Of a DNA stretch of 36,042 nt, positions 8,592 through 18,200 are shown piece by piece. Each line of letters begins with the position of its first letter. Positions within the stretch are counted from its first letter, which is position 1. The stretch comes from Bacteroidota bacterium (lineage in GTDB: Bacteria; Bacteroidota; Ignavibacteria; Kapaibacteriales; UBA961). Made by a program: the position numbers and the translations under genes. The notes below the pieces were generated by a model, which ran no database searches, was not told the DNA's origin, and saw nothing but the letters and a program-made list of their open reading frames with translations. Location: assembly GCA_005788035.1 (NCBI GenBank), contig SXZI01000022.1, forward strand, positions 1 through 36,042, given 5' to 3'.

Positions 8592-9299
8592 TCTCGCTTT
8601 TACATACATCTCATTGACCGCCTTCCAATTGACGATATTCCACCAAGCATTCACATAGTCTGAGCGCTTGTTCTGATACTTCAGATAATAGGCATGTTCC
8701 CATACATCGATCACCAAGAGGGGAATTGTATTCCAAGCTGAAAGCTTATGTTGATTTTCAGCTTGCAATATGATGAGTGCACCATCATTTTTTCTATAGT
8801 GTAAAATGGCCCAGCCACTTCCTTCAACTGCTGTTGCCGCGGCAGTGAATTGTTTTTTGAATACTTCAAAAGAACCAAAGGATGCTGTTATTGCATCGGA
8901 CAATGGGCATGTATCAAGTACTCCTCCGCCTTTCGCAATAGGTGCCATAATATTCCAAAACAATGAGTGCAATGCATGTCCACCTCCATGAAAAGCGCAT
9001 TGTTTCGACCAATGTTGAATCAATGAAAAATCGCCATTAGTTCTGGCTTTTGCCAATTCAGCTTCCGCTTTGTTCAAACCATCCACATACGCTTTATGAT
9101 GCTTTGAATGATGCAATTCCATTGTCATTGCATCAATGAACGGTTCCAATTCGGCATAGCCATATGATAATTGTGGTAATTCATGTTTTGTAAGAGATCC
9201 GGTTGTGGTTTTCTCATCGGCGATAGCTGGAAGTGAAGAGCCCAATGTACCGGCCATTGCCAAACCTGTTCCAATAAAAGTTCTACGTGTTGTTTTCAT
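8580..9299 (-). CDS. Tat-exported superoxide dismutase, Mn type
   Basis: Fe/Mn-family superoxide dismutase of 239 residues, turning superoxide into oxygen and hydrogen peroxide. The metal ligands are His63, His111, Asp198 and His202 (in VIDVWEHAYY). The GGG at 105-107 and Gln183 in ENQ point to manganese rather than iron, since iron enzymes carry their key Gln in the FNNxxQ segment instead. The N-terminus TTRRTFIGTGLAMAGT has the twin-Arg motif and a hydrophobic stretch, with a likely cut after Ala27, so the folded enzyme should leave the cytosol by Tat. I chose the start at 9299 because it places the RR at positions 5-6; the longer reading from 9326 adds nine residues inside the upstream gene. 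It overlaps that gene by 17 bases and is probably co-transcribed with it. Confidence 0.92.
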   Translation of the reverse strand: MKTTRRTFIGTGLAMAGTLGSSLPAIADEKTTTGSLTKHELPQLSYGYAELEPFIDAMTMELHHSKHHKAYVDGLNKAEAELAKARTNGDFSLIQHWSKQCAFHGGGHALHSLFWNIMAPIAKGGGVLDTCPLSDAITASFGSFEVFKKQFTAAATAVEGSGWAILHYRKNDGALIILQAENQHKLSAWNTIPLLVIDVWEHAYYLKYQNKRSDYVNAWWNIVNWKAVNEMYVKARQAE

Positions 9300-9651
9300 A
9301 TGTTTCACGGTATTTGATAATGTCATTCAATGAATCATCAGGTTTCCAAAGATGTTTGGACAAATCTACTGTTTCTCCGATAAATGTAATGTGTTCCTCC
9401 AGCAAGCGTTCTTTCATCTGCTGAGGATGATCGAAGTGCATTTTACCCGACAATTCGCCAAGCCTGTTAACAACTCTATGGCAGGGAATATCATTTCTGT
9501 CGATGACAGCATTTAATGCCCAGCCAACCATTCTTGACGACCCTTTTGACCCCAAAAATTCAGCTATAATGCCATAAGTGGTCACTTTCCCAACAGGGAT
9601 GCAACGCACCAATTCATAGACTCGAGAATAGAAATCAGTTGTATTATCCAT
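9283..9651 (-). CDS. MGMT-family protein, DNA-binding/active-site domain only
   Basis: A 122-residue protein equal to the C-terminal domain of O6-alkylguanine-DNA alkyltransferase. The winged helix begins VYELVRCIPVGKVTTYG. The Arg finger is Arg40 in SSRMVGWAL, and the active-site segment IPCHRVV has Cys57. Short homologues without the N-terminal domain are often alkyltransferase-like proteins, which have Trp instead of Cys and only flag damage for excision repair. Here the Cys is kept, so it could still accept an alkyl group. The residues after about 95 are not part of the core fold. It is the first gene of a two-gene minus-strand unit with the exported superoxide dismutase. Confidence 0.85.
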   Translation of the reverse strand: MDNTTDFYSRVYELVRCIPVGKVTTYGIIAEFLGSKGSSRMVGWALNAVIDRNDIPCHRVVNRLGELSGKMHFDHPQQMKERLLEEHITFIGETVDLSKHLWKPDDSLNDIIKYRETYENNT

Positions 9652-9785
9652 TAGCTTCTTTGTGAAAGGCGAATCATTTTACTGAATGTGGACAACTTTA
9701 AGGGCTTGATACGTGCCAAAAATGAAAAATTTACCTAAATTTCTGTGTTGGATATTGTTTCTGTATGCACTTGCACTTTCCTGAT
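9652..9785. promoter_or_regulatory. Divergent intergenic region with a weak promoter candidate
   Basis: Start region between the minus-strand MGMT/sod unit and the plus-strand carrier-protein gene. On the minus strand TAAAGTTG (9700-9693) differs by one base from TAnnTTTG, with TTTG (9720-9717) 16 bases upstream, slightly short of the usual spacing. I found no convincing plus-strand promoter here and no repeat or RNA structure. Confidence 0.25.
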
Positions 9786-10319
9786 ATGGCTGTTTCTTAT
9801 CACGCCGAAGCAGAGTTTCTTCAGAAAAAAAATGAACAATCTGTGATTGTTGAACATTTTTCTGCGATGTTTGGTGACGATGTTTTCACATTCGAACCAA
9901 TCTTGGGTTATCCCGCATTGTTTAAAGTGCATTCTGCTAATACCGATGAAGTTCGCACTGTAATAGCTATGCATCATGAACATGGAATGGAAATATCACT
10001 CAATGGATATTCCTATTTCATCGAGGTACAGGATTCAGAGCATTATGCTTTCAGGAATATTACTTCTTCAGGAACCGGAAAGCAAAATACAGTTTTGAAA
10101 GTTCCAGCTCCAATGCCGGGATTGTTGAAGTCAATCTCTGTTCAAGTGGGGCAATCAGTAAAGAAAGGCGATGCACTATTTGTACTAGAAGCCATGAAAA
10201 TGGAGAATATTATCAAGTCTCCAATAGCAGGTACATTATTATCCATTCCAACCGAATCCGGAAAAGCAATAGAAAAAGGCTCTATTCTTTGTACGATCGG
10301 TCCGGCAAACAAAGATTAA
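9786..10319 (+). CDS. Biotin carboxyl carrier protein of an acyl-CoA carboxylase
   Basis: A 177-residue biotinylated carrier protein. The C-terminal half (about 100-175) is a biotinyl domain with VPAPMPGLLKSISVQVGQ and the biotin site EAMKMEN, Lys138. The segment near residue 70-95 (ISLNGYSYFIEVQDSEHY) resembles the region just ahead of the biotinyl domain in propionyl- or acetyl-CoA carboxylase alpha chains. No biotin carboxylase or carboxyltransferase gene lies in the window, so its partners are encoded elsewhere. I prefer the ATG at 9786; an in-frame ATG at 9765 would add seven residues. Confidence 0.85.
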   Translation: MAVSYHAEAEFLQKKNEQSVIVEHFSAMFGDDVFTFEPILGYPALFKVHSANTDEVRTVIAMHHEHGMEISLNGYSYFIEVQDSEHYAFRNITSSGTGKQNTVLKVPAPMPGLLKSISVQVGQSVKKGDALFVLEAMKMENIIKSPIAGTLLSIPTESGKAIEKGSILCTIGPANKD

Positions 10320-10365
10320 CAATATGAATTCAGAATACATTACGTTTTCACTTCAAGGTTATGCC

Positions 10366-13122
10366 ATGAATAAACGACTACTTACTCTTTTCGGCGCAAT
10401 GCTGATAGGATGTTTTGCATTTGCACCGGTTAAAGCCGGAGTGTTGGAAGGCAAATTGCTTCATGCCGTCAAAAAATCAGTTGAATCAGCACCTGAAGAA
10501 CCCCTGTATCTTTATGCAGCCACAATTCAGGCTGATGATGATGACAATGCAAGTAATGCATTGAAGACAAAAAACATAAAGATCATCAATCTTGGTCCTG
10601 CCATTAATACCGGGGCTGATGAATATGCTCCAACAGTTACAGCGGATGGAAAAACATTGTTTTTTGTGTCCAATAGAAAAGGAAGCAAGGCCAGAGAAGA
10701 AGTTGAATATAGCGGTCCAGCATCCGATGACTTTTGGGCTTCTAAAAAGGAAGGACGTCTGGATGAATTTCAGGCAGATTCTTTGTTTAATATCGAGCCG
10801 GAACCAAAAGATTCAAAAAGCACTGTAAACACCATTTACAATGAAGGTGCTGCATCTATTTCTTCGGATGGTCAGCGATTGATTTTCACAGCATGTGATC
10901 GTCCAGATGGTATTGGTTCCTGTGATTTGTATCAAACAGAAATTGACGGAGTGAAATGGGGAAGACCATCAAATCTTGGTCCTGAAGTTAATTCCAAGTT
11001 TTGGGATTCACAACCCTCGCTTTCACCCGATGGAAACAGAATTTATTTTGCTTCCAATCGTTTAGGTCCAAACAATACAGATTCCGATCCAGGAAACACA
11101 AATTATGATATCTGGTACTCGGATTTTGATGAAGAGACCATGAAGTGGAAGCCTGCGAAGAATCTTGGAAACATAGTAAATACTTCAGGCGAAGAATTAG
11201 GACCATTCATTGCAAAAGATGGAGTTACCCTATATTTTGCTTCAACAGGACATCAACCTAATTTGGGCGCGAAAGATTTTTACTTTGCTACATTGACAGA
11301 TCCTGAGAAAAATGTTTGGTCAAAACCAGCTCCGATTCCTTATCCAGGAATCAACTCCAAGGATGACGAAGAGTTTATTTCATTCCCTGCTTCAGGCGAT
11401 GTGATTTACTTCTCTTCGGACAGGTCATTTGAACGCTCGCAAGGTGGCCAAGACATTTTCATGGCTTATGTACCTCCATTTTCCAGAGCAGTTATCATTC
11501 GTGTTCTCGTGCTTGATGAATGTACCGGAGAGGGTATTCCTGCTGCTGTTACAATCAAAAACAAGCATATTGGAACATCGAAACGCGATTCTTTGAAACT
11601 TGGTAAGAGCGAATTGCAGTATATAGTCCAGAATTCCGATTATGGAACAGGCGAAAAAGCTGCTGAAAAAATCGAATTTGAGATTGTAGCTGAAAACAGC
11701 AAATACGGCACAAAGAGCGAAACAGTAACAATTATAAAGCCTGAAATCACATATGATGAAGAAAAGGCAAAAGAATCAAAAGAAGAACCACCTGTTCGCA
11801 TTATGCTTGGTAGAAAACCAAGTATTACCGCAGAGATGGAATATGCCGATTATATCAAGCGAGTCAGCAAAAAGAATCCTTCATTGGCAAATTGGAAAGG
11901 TTTAGTCCTAGAAGAAGTCGCAACAATCGATCTCTTCCCGCTTTTGCCTTATGTATTTTTCGATTCCACATCTGCTGCAATGCACCCCCGTTATCGTCTC
12001 TTTAGTTCAGCTGCCCAAACAGCCGGCTTTACTGATGAAACCGTCAAGGGTGATAAAAATGCAAATACTCCCGAAAAATATTATGACATCTTGAATATTT
12101 ATGGATATCGTCTAAAAAAATATCCATCTGTATCAGTGACCGTTACAGGCTGCAATGATGAAACTTCTCCCGGTGAAAAAGACCTTGATCTTTCACAAAG
12201 AAGAGCACAAATCGTATATGATTACCTCAAAAATGTTTGGGGAATTGAGGAAAGTAGAATGAAGCTTGAGAAGAGAAATCTTCCTGATGCACTTGTAGCA
12301 TCCAAAACTTCCGACAAAGATCCTCAGAGTAAATTGTATAGCAATATTGAGAATCGTCGTACCGAGCTCACTTTCGCAAGTAGCTCAGAAGAGGATCTCT
12401 GGCAAGTACGCAAACCATTGATCGATCGTGAGCCAACGATTTTCCCGACTCCATTAACGATGAATTTCCAAATGGATAATGGCATCGATGAGGGACTTGT
12501 GGATTCTCGTAGAATTGAAGTCAAACGTGGCGATGCAGGTTGGGTTACACTCACAAATGTTGGCAAATCCGAAAAGACCTTCACATGGGATTGGAAGAAT
12601 GCGGCAGGTGCCAATCTTACTGAAACCATCTTCGATGAAGCGCCATTTTCTGCACGTCTTGTCGTGAAGAGTATCAATGGAACTGAATGTGCTTCTGACC
12701 CCATCTCAATCAAAGTGATGATCGTCAAGAATAAGCCAGGTGTGAAAGTTGAAAAAGCCGGTGCAAAAACAAGAGAAACATATAAACTGGTTCTCTTCCC
12801 ATTCAATCGTTATGATGCCGGTCCATTCAATGAGCGTATCATGAAGGAATTTGTCTTTACAAGAACAATGCCTAAATCAGAAATTGCCGTTGAAGGTCAT
12901 ACTGATGTTATTGGTATGTTCGAGTCAAATGCCAAATTGTCAACCAATCGTGCGAAAACAGTTGAAACAGCAATCCGAGCCGCTACCAAAGGTCAATTCC
13001 AATCATTGGAATCCAAAGGTGTAGGTGAAGATTTGCCATTCTTCATCAATGAGTTGCCCGAAGGCCGTTTGTATAATCGTACAGTTCGCATCAATATTCA
13101 AACACCTATCGAAGAAGAATAA
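10366..13122 (+). CDS. Exported PD40 beta-propeller protein with two OmpA-like domains
   Basis: A 918-residue envelope protein. About residues 80-372 hold PD40 (WD40-like) repeats, seen as S-x-D-G-x-x-x-x-F-x-S units, for example APTVTADGKTLFFVSN, QPSLSPDGNRIYFASN and FPASGDVIYFSSD. A middle region of unknown fold follows. There is a first OmpA-like domain at about 578-665 (CNDETSPGEKDLDLSQRRA) and a second at about 807-915 (EGHTDVIGMFESNAKLSTNRA, ending LYNRTVRINIQ). OmpA domains bind peptidoglycan non-covalently. The ATG at 10366 has AAGG seven bases upstream and opens a signal peptide; the frame's first ATG (10324) would bury it. The signal could be type I, cut after VKA, or lipoprotein type, since LIGC at 13-16 fits a lipobox. 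A strong terminator follows. Confidence 0.87.
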   Translation: MNKRLLTLFGAMLIGCFAFAPVKAGVLEGKLLHAVKKSVESAPEEPLYLYAATIQADDDDNASNALKTKNIKIINLGPAINTGADEYAPTVTADGKTLFFVSNRKGSKAREEVEYSGPASDDFWASKKEGRLDEFQADSLFNIEPEPKDSKSTVNTIYNEGAASISSDGQRLIFTACDRPDGIGSCDLYQTEIDGVKWGRPSNLGPEVNSKFWDSQPSLSPDGNRIYFASNRLGPNNTDSDPGNTNYDIWYSDFDEETMKWKPAKNLGNIVNTSGEELGPFIAKDGVTLYFASTGHQPNLGAKDFYFATLTDPEKNVWSKPAPIPYPGINSKDDEEFISFPASGDVIYFSSDRSFERSQGGQDIFMAYVPPFSRAVIIRVLVLDECTGEGIPAAVTIKNKHIGTSKRDSLKLGKSELQYIVQNSDYGTGEKAAEKIEFEIVAENSKYGTKSETVTIIKPEITYDEEKAKESKEEPPVRIMLGRKPSITAEMEYADYIKRVSKKNPSLANWKGLVLEEVATIDLFPLLPYVFFDSTSAAMHPRYRLFSSAAQTAGFTDETVKGDKNANTPEKYYDILNIYGYRLKKYPSVSVTVTGCNDETSPGEKDLDLSQRRAQIVYDYLKNVWGIEESRMKLEKRNLPDALVASKTSDKDPQSKLYSNIENRRTELTFASSSEEDLWQVRKPLIDREPTIFPTPLTMNFQMDNGIDEGLVDSRRIEVKRGDAGWVTLTNVGKSEKTFTWDWKNAAGANLTETIFDEAPFSARLVVKSINGTECASDPISIKVMIVKNKPGVKVEKAGAKTRETYKLVLFPFNRYDAGPFNERIMKEFVFTRTMPKSEIAVEGHTDVIGMFESNAKLSTNRAKTVETAIRAATKGQFQSLESKGVGEDLPFFINELPEGRLYNRTVRINIQTPIEEE

Positions 13123-13142
13123 AGAGTAGAACAAAACAACCC

Positions 13143-13175
13143 AGGGCTGTCCATTATTTGGTCAGCCCTTTTTTT
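13143..13175 (+). terminator. Intrinsic terminator after the PD40/OmpA gene
   Basis: AGGGCTG (13143-13149) pairs perfectly with CAGCCCT (13163-13169). After a T-T mismatch, CC and GG extend the stem by two pairs around an ATTATTT loop. Seven T follow (13169-13175). It lies 20 bases after the stop at 13122. Confidence 0.9.
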
Positions 13176-13198
13176 ATGTATTCCAGCAATAAACACGG

Positions 13199-13206
13199 TA
13201 TATTTG
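13199..13206 (+). promoter_or_regulatory. Candidate promoter -7 element for the glmM operon
   Basis: TATATTTG fits TAnnTTTG exactly and sits just after the terminator, 36 bases before the glmM start. The -33 position has only a weak match (ATG at 13176-13178). The location between a terminator and a gene start supports it. Confidence 0.45.
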
Positions 13207-13242
13207 CACACCTTATCAGCAGCATTTACAACACAGCTTTTT

Positions 13243-14607
13243 ATGGCAATAATCCGATCAATATCAGGGCTTCGGGCTACCACAGATGAGTTGACCAAGG
13301 AATTGATAGAATCCTATGCTCATGCATTCGGAACGTATATTCCTCATGGTCCTATCGTGATAGGTCGCGATGGCAGGCCAAGTGGTGCATGGATGGAAGA
13401 AGTGATCATTGATACATTGCTTCAACAAGGACATGATATCATTCAACTTGGTATTGCTCCCACTCCTACAGTCCAATTGGAAACCGAACATTCTCATGCC
13501 ATGGGTGGAATCTCCATCACTGCATCACATAATCCATCCCAATGGAATGGTATGAAGTTTTTGAATGCAGATGGTGTCTTTCTGAATGCAACAGAGAATC
13601 AAGAATTTTGGTCTATACTTGATTCTGGTAAAGTTTTAGGCAATCCCTCTACACATGGTACTTTGATCATGTTGAATGATGCTGTGCAGCGTCATGTTGA
13701 AAATGTAATGATAGCCCTACAAAAGATGAATATCTCGATTCCGGATCATGCAATCACTGCAGTCGTTGATGCAGTTAATGCTTCCGGTAGTAGATATGTT
13801 CCTGCCATGCTCGATGCATTACAATGTACATCGATTCCTCTGTATTGTGATCAGTCCGGAATATTTCCGCATGTGCCCGAACCGCTGTCAGATAATCTTG
13901 GTGAGCTTATGACAGCTGTAAAAAATACTCAAGCAGATCTAGGTATTGCAGTGGATCCTGATGCAGATCGACTTGTACTGATTGATGAACTAGGTGAACC
14001 AATCGGAGAAGAAAAAACTATTGCATTATGCGTGAAGGCACTTTTGGAATGTTCTGAACCTCCTTTTCAATATACAAGCATTGCTTTGAATCTTTCTACA
14101 TCCATAATGAGTGAAAAACTGGCTGTGCAAGCCGGTTGGGATATTCACAGAACGCCTGTCGGAGAGATCAATGTTGTTGAATCCATGAAATCTCATGGTT
14201 CAATCATAGGCGGTGAAGGGAGTGGAGGAGTAATCCTGCCTGCATGTCATTATGGAAGGGATTCCCTCATTGGTATAGCGCTGATCATTGCACTTATGAA
14301 ACAGACACAAAAAACTTTGAGTGCATTGGCAGGTGAATTGCCAAGAACAACAATGATTAAGGGCAAAATAGCATGGCATGGTCCTGCAAGAGAATTGTTT
14401 GAAAAAATACAGCGCCATTTTCAGGATTCATGTACAGAAGTAAGACATGATGATGGAATATGGTTGAAATTTGCTCATGGTTGGATGCATATTAGAACCT
14501 CCAATACAGAGCCAATACTTCGGTATATTGTCGAACAAGAGCAAGCCTATGATGCCAAAGCTCAAGTGCAAATATTGCAAGAATTATTGCATACACAACA
14601 AGGATGA
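13243..14607 (+). CDS. glmM: Phosphohexomutase, GlmM-type (phosphoglucosamine mutase)
   Basis: Alpha-D-phosphohexomutase of 454 residues, most likely converting glucosamine 6-phosphate to glucosamine 1-phosphate for UDP-GlcNAc, the precursor of peptidoglycan and lipid A. All four active-site loops are present: the phosphoserine loop TASHNPSQWNG (Ser95), the metal loop DPDADR (Asp238, 240, 242), the sugar loop GEGSGGV, and the phosphate loop RTSNTEPILR near the C-terminus. A phosphomannomutase or phosphoglucomutase role cannot be excluded from motifs alone. The start ATG at 13243 follows a promoter candidate; the frame extends back to a TTG at 13204, which would lie within that promoter. It overlaps the next gene by 4 bases (ATGA). 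Confidence 0.88.
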   Translation: MAIIRSISGLRATTDELTKELIESYAHAFGTYIPHGPIVIGRDGRPSGAWMEEVIIDTLLQQGHDIIQLGIAPTPTVQLETEHSHAMGGISITASHNPSQWNGMKFLNADGVFLNATENQEFWSILDSGKVLGNPSTHGTLIMLNDAVQRHVENVMIALQKMNISIPDHAITAVVDAVNASGSRYVPAMLDALQCTSIPLYCDQSGIFPHVPEPLSDNLGELMTAVKNTQADLGIAVDPDADRLVLIDELGEPIGEEKTIALCVKALLECSEPPFQYTSIALNLSTSIMSEKLAVQAGWDIHRTPVGEINVVESMKSHGSIIGGEGSGGVILPACHYGRDSLIGIALIIALMKQTQKTLSALAGELPRTTMIKGKIAWHGPARELFEKIQRHFQDSCTEVRHDDGIWLKFAHGWMHIRTSNTEPILRYIVEQEQAYDAKAQVQILQELLHTQQG

Positions 14608-15275
14608 ATAAGCATATAGCTCATATGATCCTGGCTTGTATGATGTGCACACTATCAGTTTTCTCACAAGTGCAATCCGGAAGCAAAGTAAAACTTGCAA
14701 GAGTGAAGTATTCAGGTGGAGGAGATTGGTACAATGATCAATCATCGGAGGTGAATCTCTTAAAGTACGTGAGTACACATACAACAATACAGACAGACCC
14801 GGTATATGAATTCGTAGATCTGTCGACAGACAATATATTTCTCTATCCTTTGCTCTTCCTCACCGGTCATGGCACAATGAATTTAACTGATGCAGAAGCA
14901 AAAAAGTTGAGATCATATTTGGAACATGGAGGATTTTTGTACATCGATGATGATTATGGAATGGATGCTTCTATAAGGAAAGAAATGAGCAAAGTATTTC
15001 CTCAACAAAAATTCATTGAGTTACCATTTAATCATCCATTGTATTCATCACATTTCACTTTCCCAAATGGGCTGCCAAAGATTCATGAACATGATGCAAA
15101 ACCACCGCAAGGACTGGGTTTATTTCATGAAGGGAAGCTTTGTGTATTTTACACATATGAAACAAATCCAAGTGATGGTTGGGCAGATCCGGATGTTCAT
15201 CATGATTCACCTGAAAAGAGAGAAGCTTCACTGAAAATCGGAACAAATATCATTGTCTATGCATTGAGTCGTTGA
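14604..15275 (+). CDS. DUF4159 exported protein
   Basis: A 223-residue protein of the DUF4159 family. A signal peptide ends at about Ser21, with Gln22 at +1. The domain body is textbook for the family: YPLLFLTGHG, then LEHGGFLYIDDDYGMD, then HPLYSSHFTFPNGLPKIHEHD with PPQGLG, then the C-terminal YETNPSDGW and GTNIIVYALSR. The fold is thought to resemble a class I glutamine amidotransferase, but no catalytic role is known. In Bacteroidota these proteins often sit with MoxR ATPase, DUF58 and DUF4175 genes. Here only the DUF4175 partner follows, 9 bases downstream, and the gene overlaps glmM. Confidence 0.88.
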   Translation: MNKHIAHMILACMMCTLSVFSQVQSGSKVKLARVKYSGGGDWYNDQSSEVNLLKYVSTHTTIQTDPVYEFVDLSTDNIFLYPLLFLTGHGTMNLTDAEAKKLRSYLEHGGFLYIDDDYGMDASIRKEMSKVFPQQKFIELPFNHPLYSSHFTFPNGLPKIHEHDAKPPQGLGLFHEGKLCVFYTYETNPSDGWADPDVHHDSPEKREASLKIGTNIIVYALSR

Positions 15276-15284
15276 GATTTACCC

Positions 15285-18200
15285 ATGCGAACAGAAGATC
15301 CGATATATCACATCATAGAGCGATTGCGTTCAGTACATCGCAGAGAACAATTCATGAAATTGCATGCCGCGTTCATGAATACATGTTCTGTTTCAAGCAT
15401 TGTATTGATCTTCTGTGCTATAGTCGAGCTTTTTGCGCAGGGTAATATTGCCTTTAGGACTTTTCTCTTTGCTTCATGGGTGATACTATCTGTTGTATCA
15501 TTACTCATGTTTACTCTCATTCCTTTTCGACAATTATTGCTTTCTTCGAGCAATCATGTGTATGATTCCATTGCTTCAAGAGTCGGTGCATTGTTTACGG
15601 ACATCAGGGACACATTGCAAAATGCGCTTCAATTGATACAAACAAAAGATTCATATCCTGCTTCCGCAATACCATTCATACAAGCTGCATTTGAGGATGT
15701 ATTGCATAAAACCCATGAAAAAGATTTTTATTTGATAATTGATGAACAAGAGCGTAAACGATCACTGCTATTCATGATGATTAGCCTTGGGATGACGATT
15801 ATGTTATTCATTGGAATATCTCCGCTTAGAGATTCACTCGGCAGAATATTCCAGTATGATGTGTCATTCATACCTCCTGCCCCGTACAGTTTGGATATTA
15901 CACCAGTCAATAAGACTGTTTTGCGCGCTAGCAAGGAAGAAATTCTTATTACTGTAAAAGGTACTCTTCCAGCTCGAATCGTATTACATATCAAAGAAGA
16001 GATGCAGGAAACATATGATACGGTTTCCATCGTTACGGATACTTCGCATGTATACAAATACGAAATCACATCGGCAAAGTCTTCATTGTATTTTTATGCA
16101 CATGCAGACTGGTTAGCAGAACAAGTGTTGTCACCAAAGGGGAACATTATTGTGATTGACAGACCCGAAATACGCTCATTGTCGGGTACTGTGTCTCCAC
16201 CTTCATATAGTAAGCAATCAGGAAGAACTCTCGATGAACAATCAGCTGATATTCTTGCTTTGAAGGGAACCAATGTAGTTCTTGAAATAGCCGCTAATAA
16301 ACCATTGTCCAAAGCATTCATTGTTATGCTTAAACAGAAAGGCATGACCAGTATTGATAATGCAACAAACAAACAATATGATACAACCAGAGTAGCGATG
16401 AATGTGCAGGAAATGTCTGCAAAAGGATCTTTTTCCATTCGTCAGGATGGAGAATATTTCATCAGTATTATCGATATTGATGGCAGGATGAATGCAGACC
16501 CAATTCATTATGCTATCACAGCAATTTCAGATAATTCCCCTACAATATCATTGATAGAGCCCCAAGGAAATGGCGTACTGAACGAGCAAGCATTATTACC
16601 AATCACTGTGCACATCAGCGATGATTATGGTTTTGGTGGTTTGAAATTGCACTATAGGCTCATTGAATCCATCTATGCTCCTGCAATGCAACAATTCACT
16701 TCGCTTTCTATTCCCATCCCCGGATCAGCAGGGCTAAGTACGGATTTATCTTATACATGGGATTTGAATACCATTGGAATAGCTCCAAGTGACAAGTATG
16801 AATTCTATCTGGAAATCATAGATAATAATACTGTAACCGGTCCAGGAAGAGCTAGAACAGGAATCATATCAATACGTCTTCCATCTTTGGATGAAGTATT
16901 GACTCAAGCAGATTCAGTTCAGGATAAAGCACTTGAAACATTGGAGCAAACTGCAAAGGATGCAGAGAAGATTGGGAAAGAACTCGAAGAGCTTCAAAGA
17001 GAGTTATTGAAGCAGGATCAATCAATGGAGTGGAAAGATGCAAAGAACATTGAGAATATGCTGAAAAAGCAAGCAGATCTTCAACAACAATTGTCAGAAG
17101 TTGGGAAACAATTGCAAGAGATGACAAATGAATTACAAGACAAAAATGCAATGTCACCAGAGACATTGCAAGAATATCAAAAATTGCAACAACTCATCAA
17201 AGAGGTTAATTCTCCGGAATTGAAAAAGGCAATGGAAGCCATGCAGAAAGCAATGCAGCAGGTTGATCCGGAGCAGATGCGCCAAGCCATGAAGAACATG
17301 AAATTCAATGAAGAGGAATTCAAGAAGGGAATTGAGCGAACAATGAACCTACTCAAACGCATGCAGGTTGAACAGAAAGCAGATGCATTAATCCGCAAGG
17401 CGGAAGAGCTAGCACGAAAACAAGACGAGTTGACTCAAAGAACAGAGAATACCAATCCTCGAGATACCAAAGAACAAGAACAACTATCCAAAAATCAAGA
17501 TATTTTGCAGAAAGAATTGAAAGACCTTGCTTCTGATTTGAAGCAACTTGAAGAATTGATGAAAGACCTCAAACAGCAAATGCCAATGGATGAATTGGAT
17601 AAGGCTAAACAAGAACTTTCAGAGCAACAGACAGATCAGCAGATGGAAGCCGCGCAACAAGACATGCAAAATGGCCAGATGAATGCTTCTGCCCAAAAGC
17701 AAAAGAAAGCATCACAAGCGATGAAAAAGTTTGCAAAGCAAATGAGCCAAATGAAGCAACAAATGAAAAAGAATATGAATAAAGAAGCCATCAGACAGAT
17801 GCAAAAATCATTACAGTCTGCATTGGCCATGTCGAAGCAACAGGAAACTCAAAAGTCAAAATCCCAATCTTTAGATTATAATTCCACTCAATTGCCTCAG
17901 TCGTCTCAGGAGCAAGCAAAATTACAAGAACAACTTTCATCAATGGCTTCGGAACTTATGCAATTGGCTCAAAAGACTCAGGCAGTCACTCCGGACATGG
18001 TCAAAGAGATGTCCAATGCCATGCAAGGCATGCAAAAAGCTTCAGAGCAATTAGGACAAAGAAATCCACAAATGGCCGCCAAATCGCAAGGTCAAGCAAT
18101 GGATGCATTGAATAAGGCTTCAATCAAAATGCAAGATGCATTAAATAAACTGCAAGGTGAAGGAGATGGATCCTGTGATAATCCCGGTGGTCAAGGTGAA

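Noticed and set aside
12324-12806. 160-codon open frame on the minus strand
   Set aside because: Antisense shadow of the PD40/OmpA gene; no recognisable domain.
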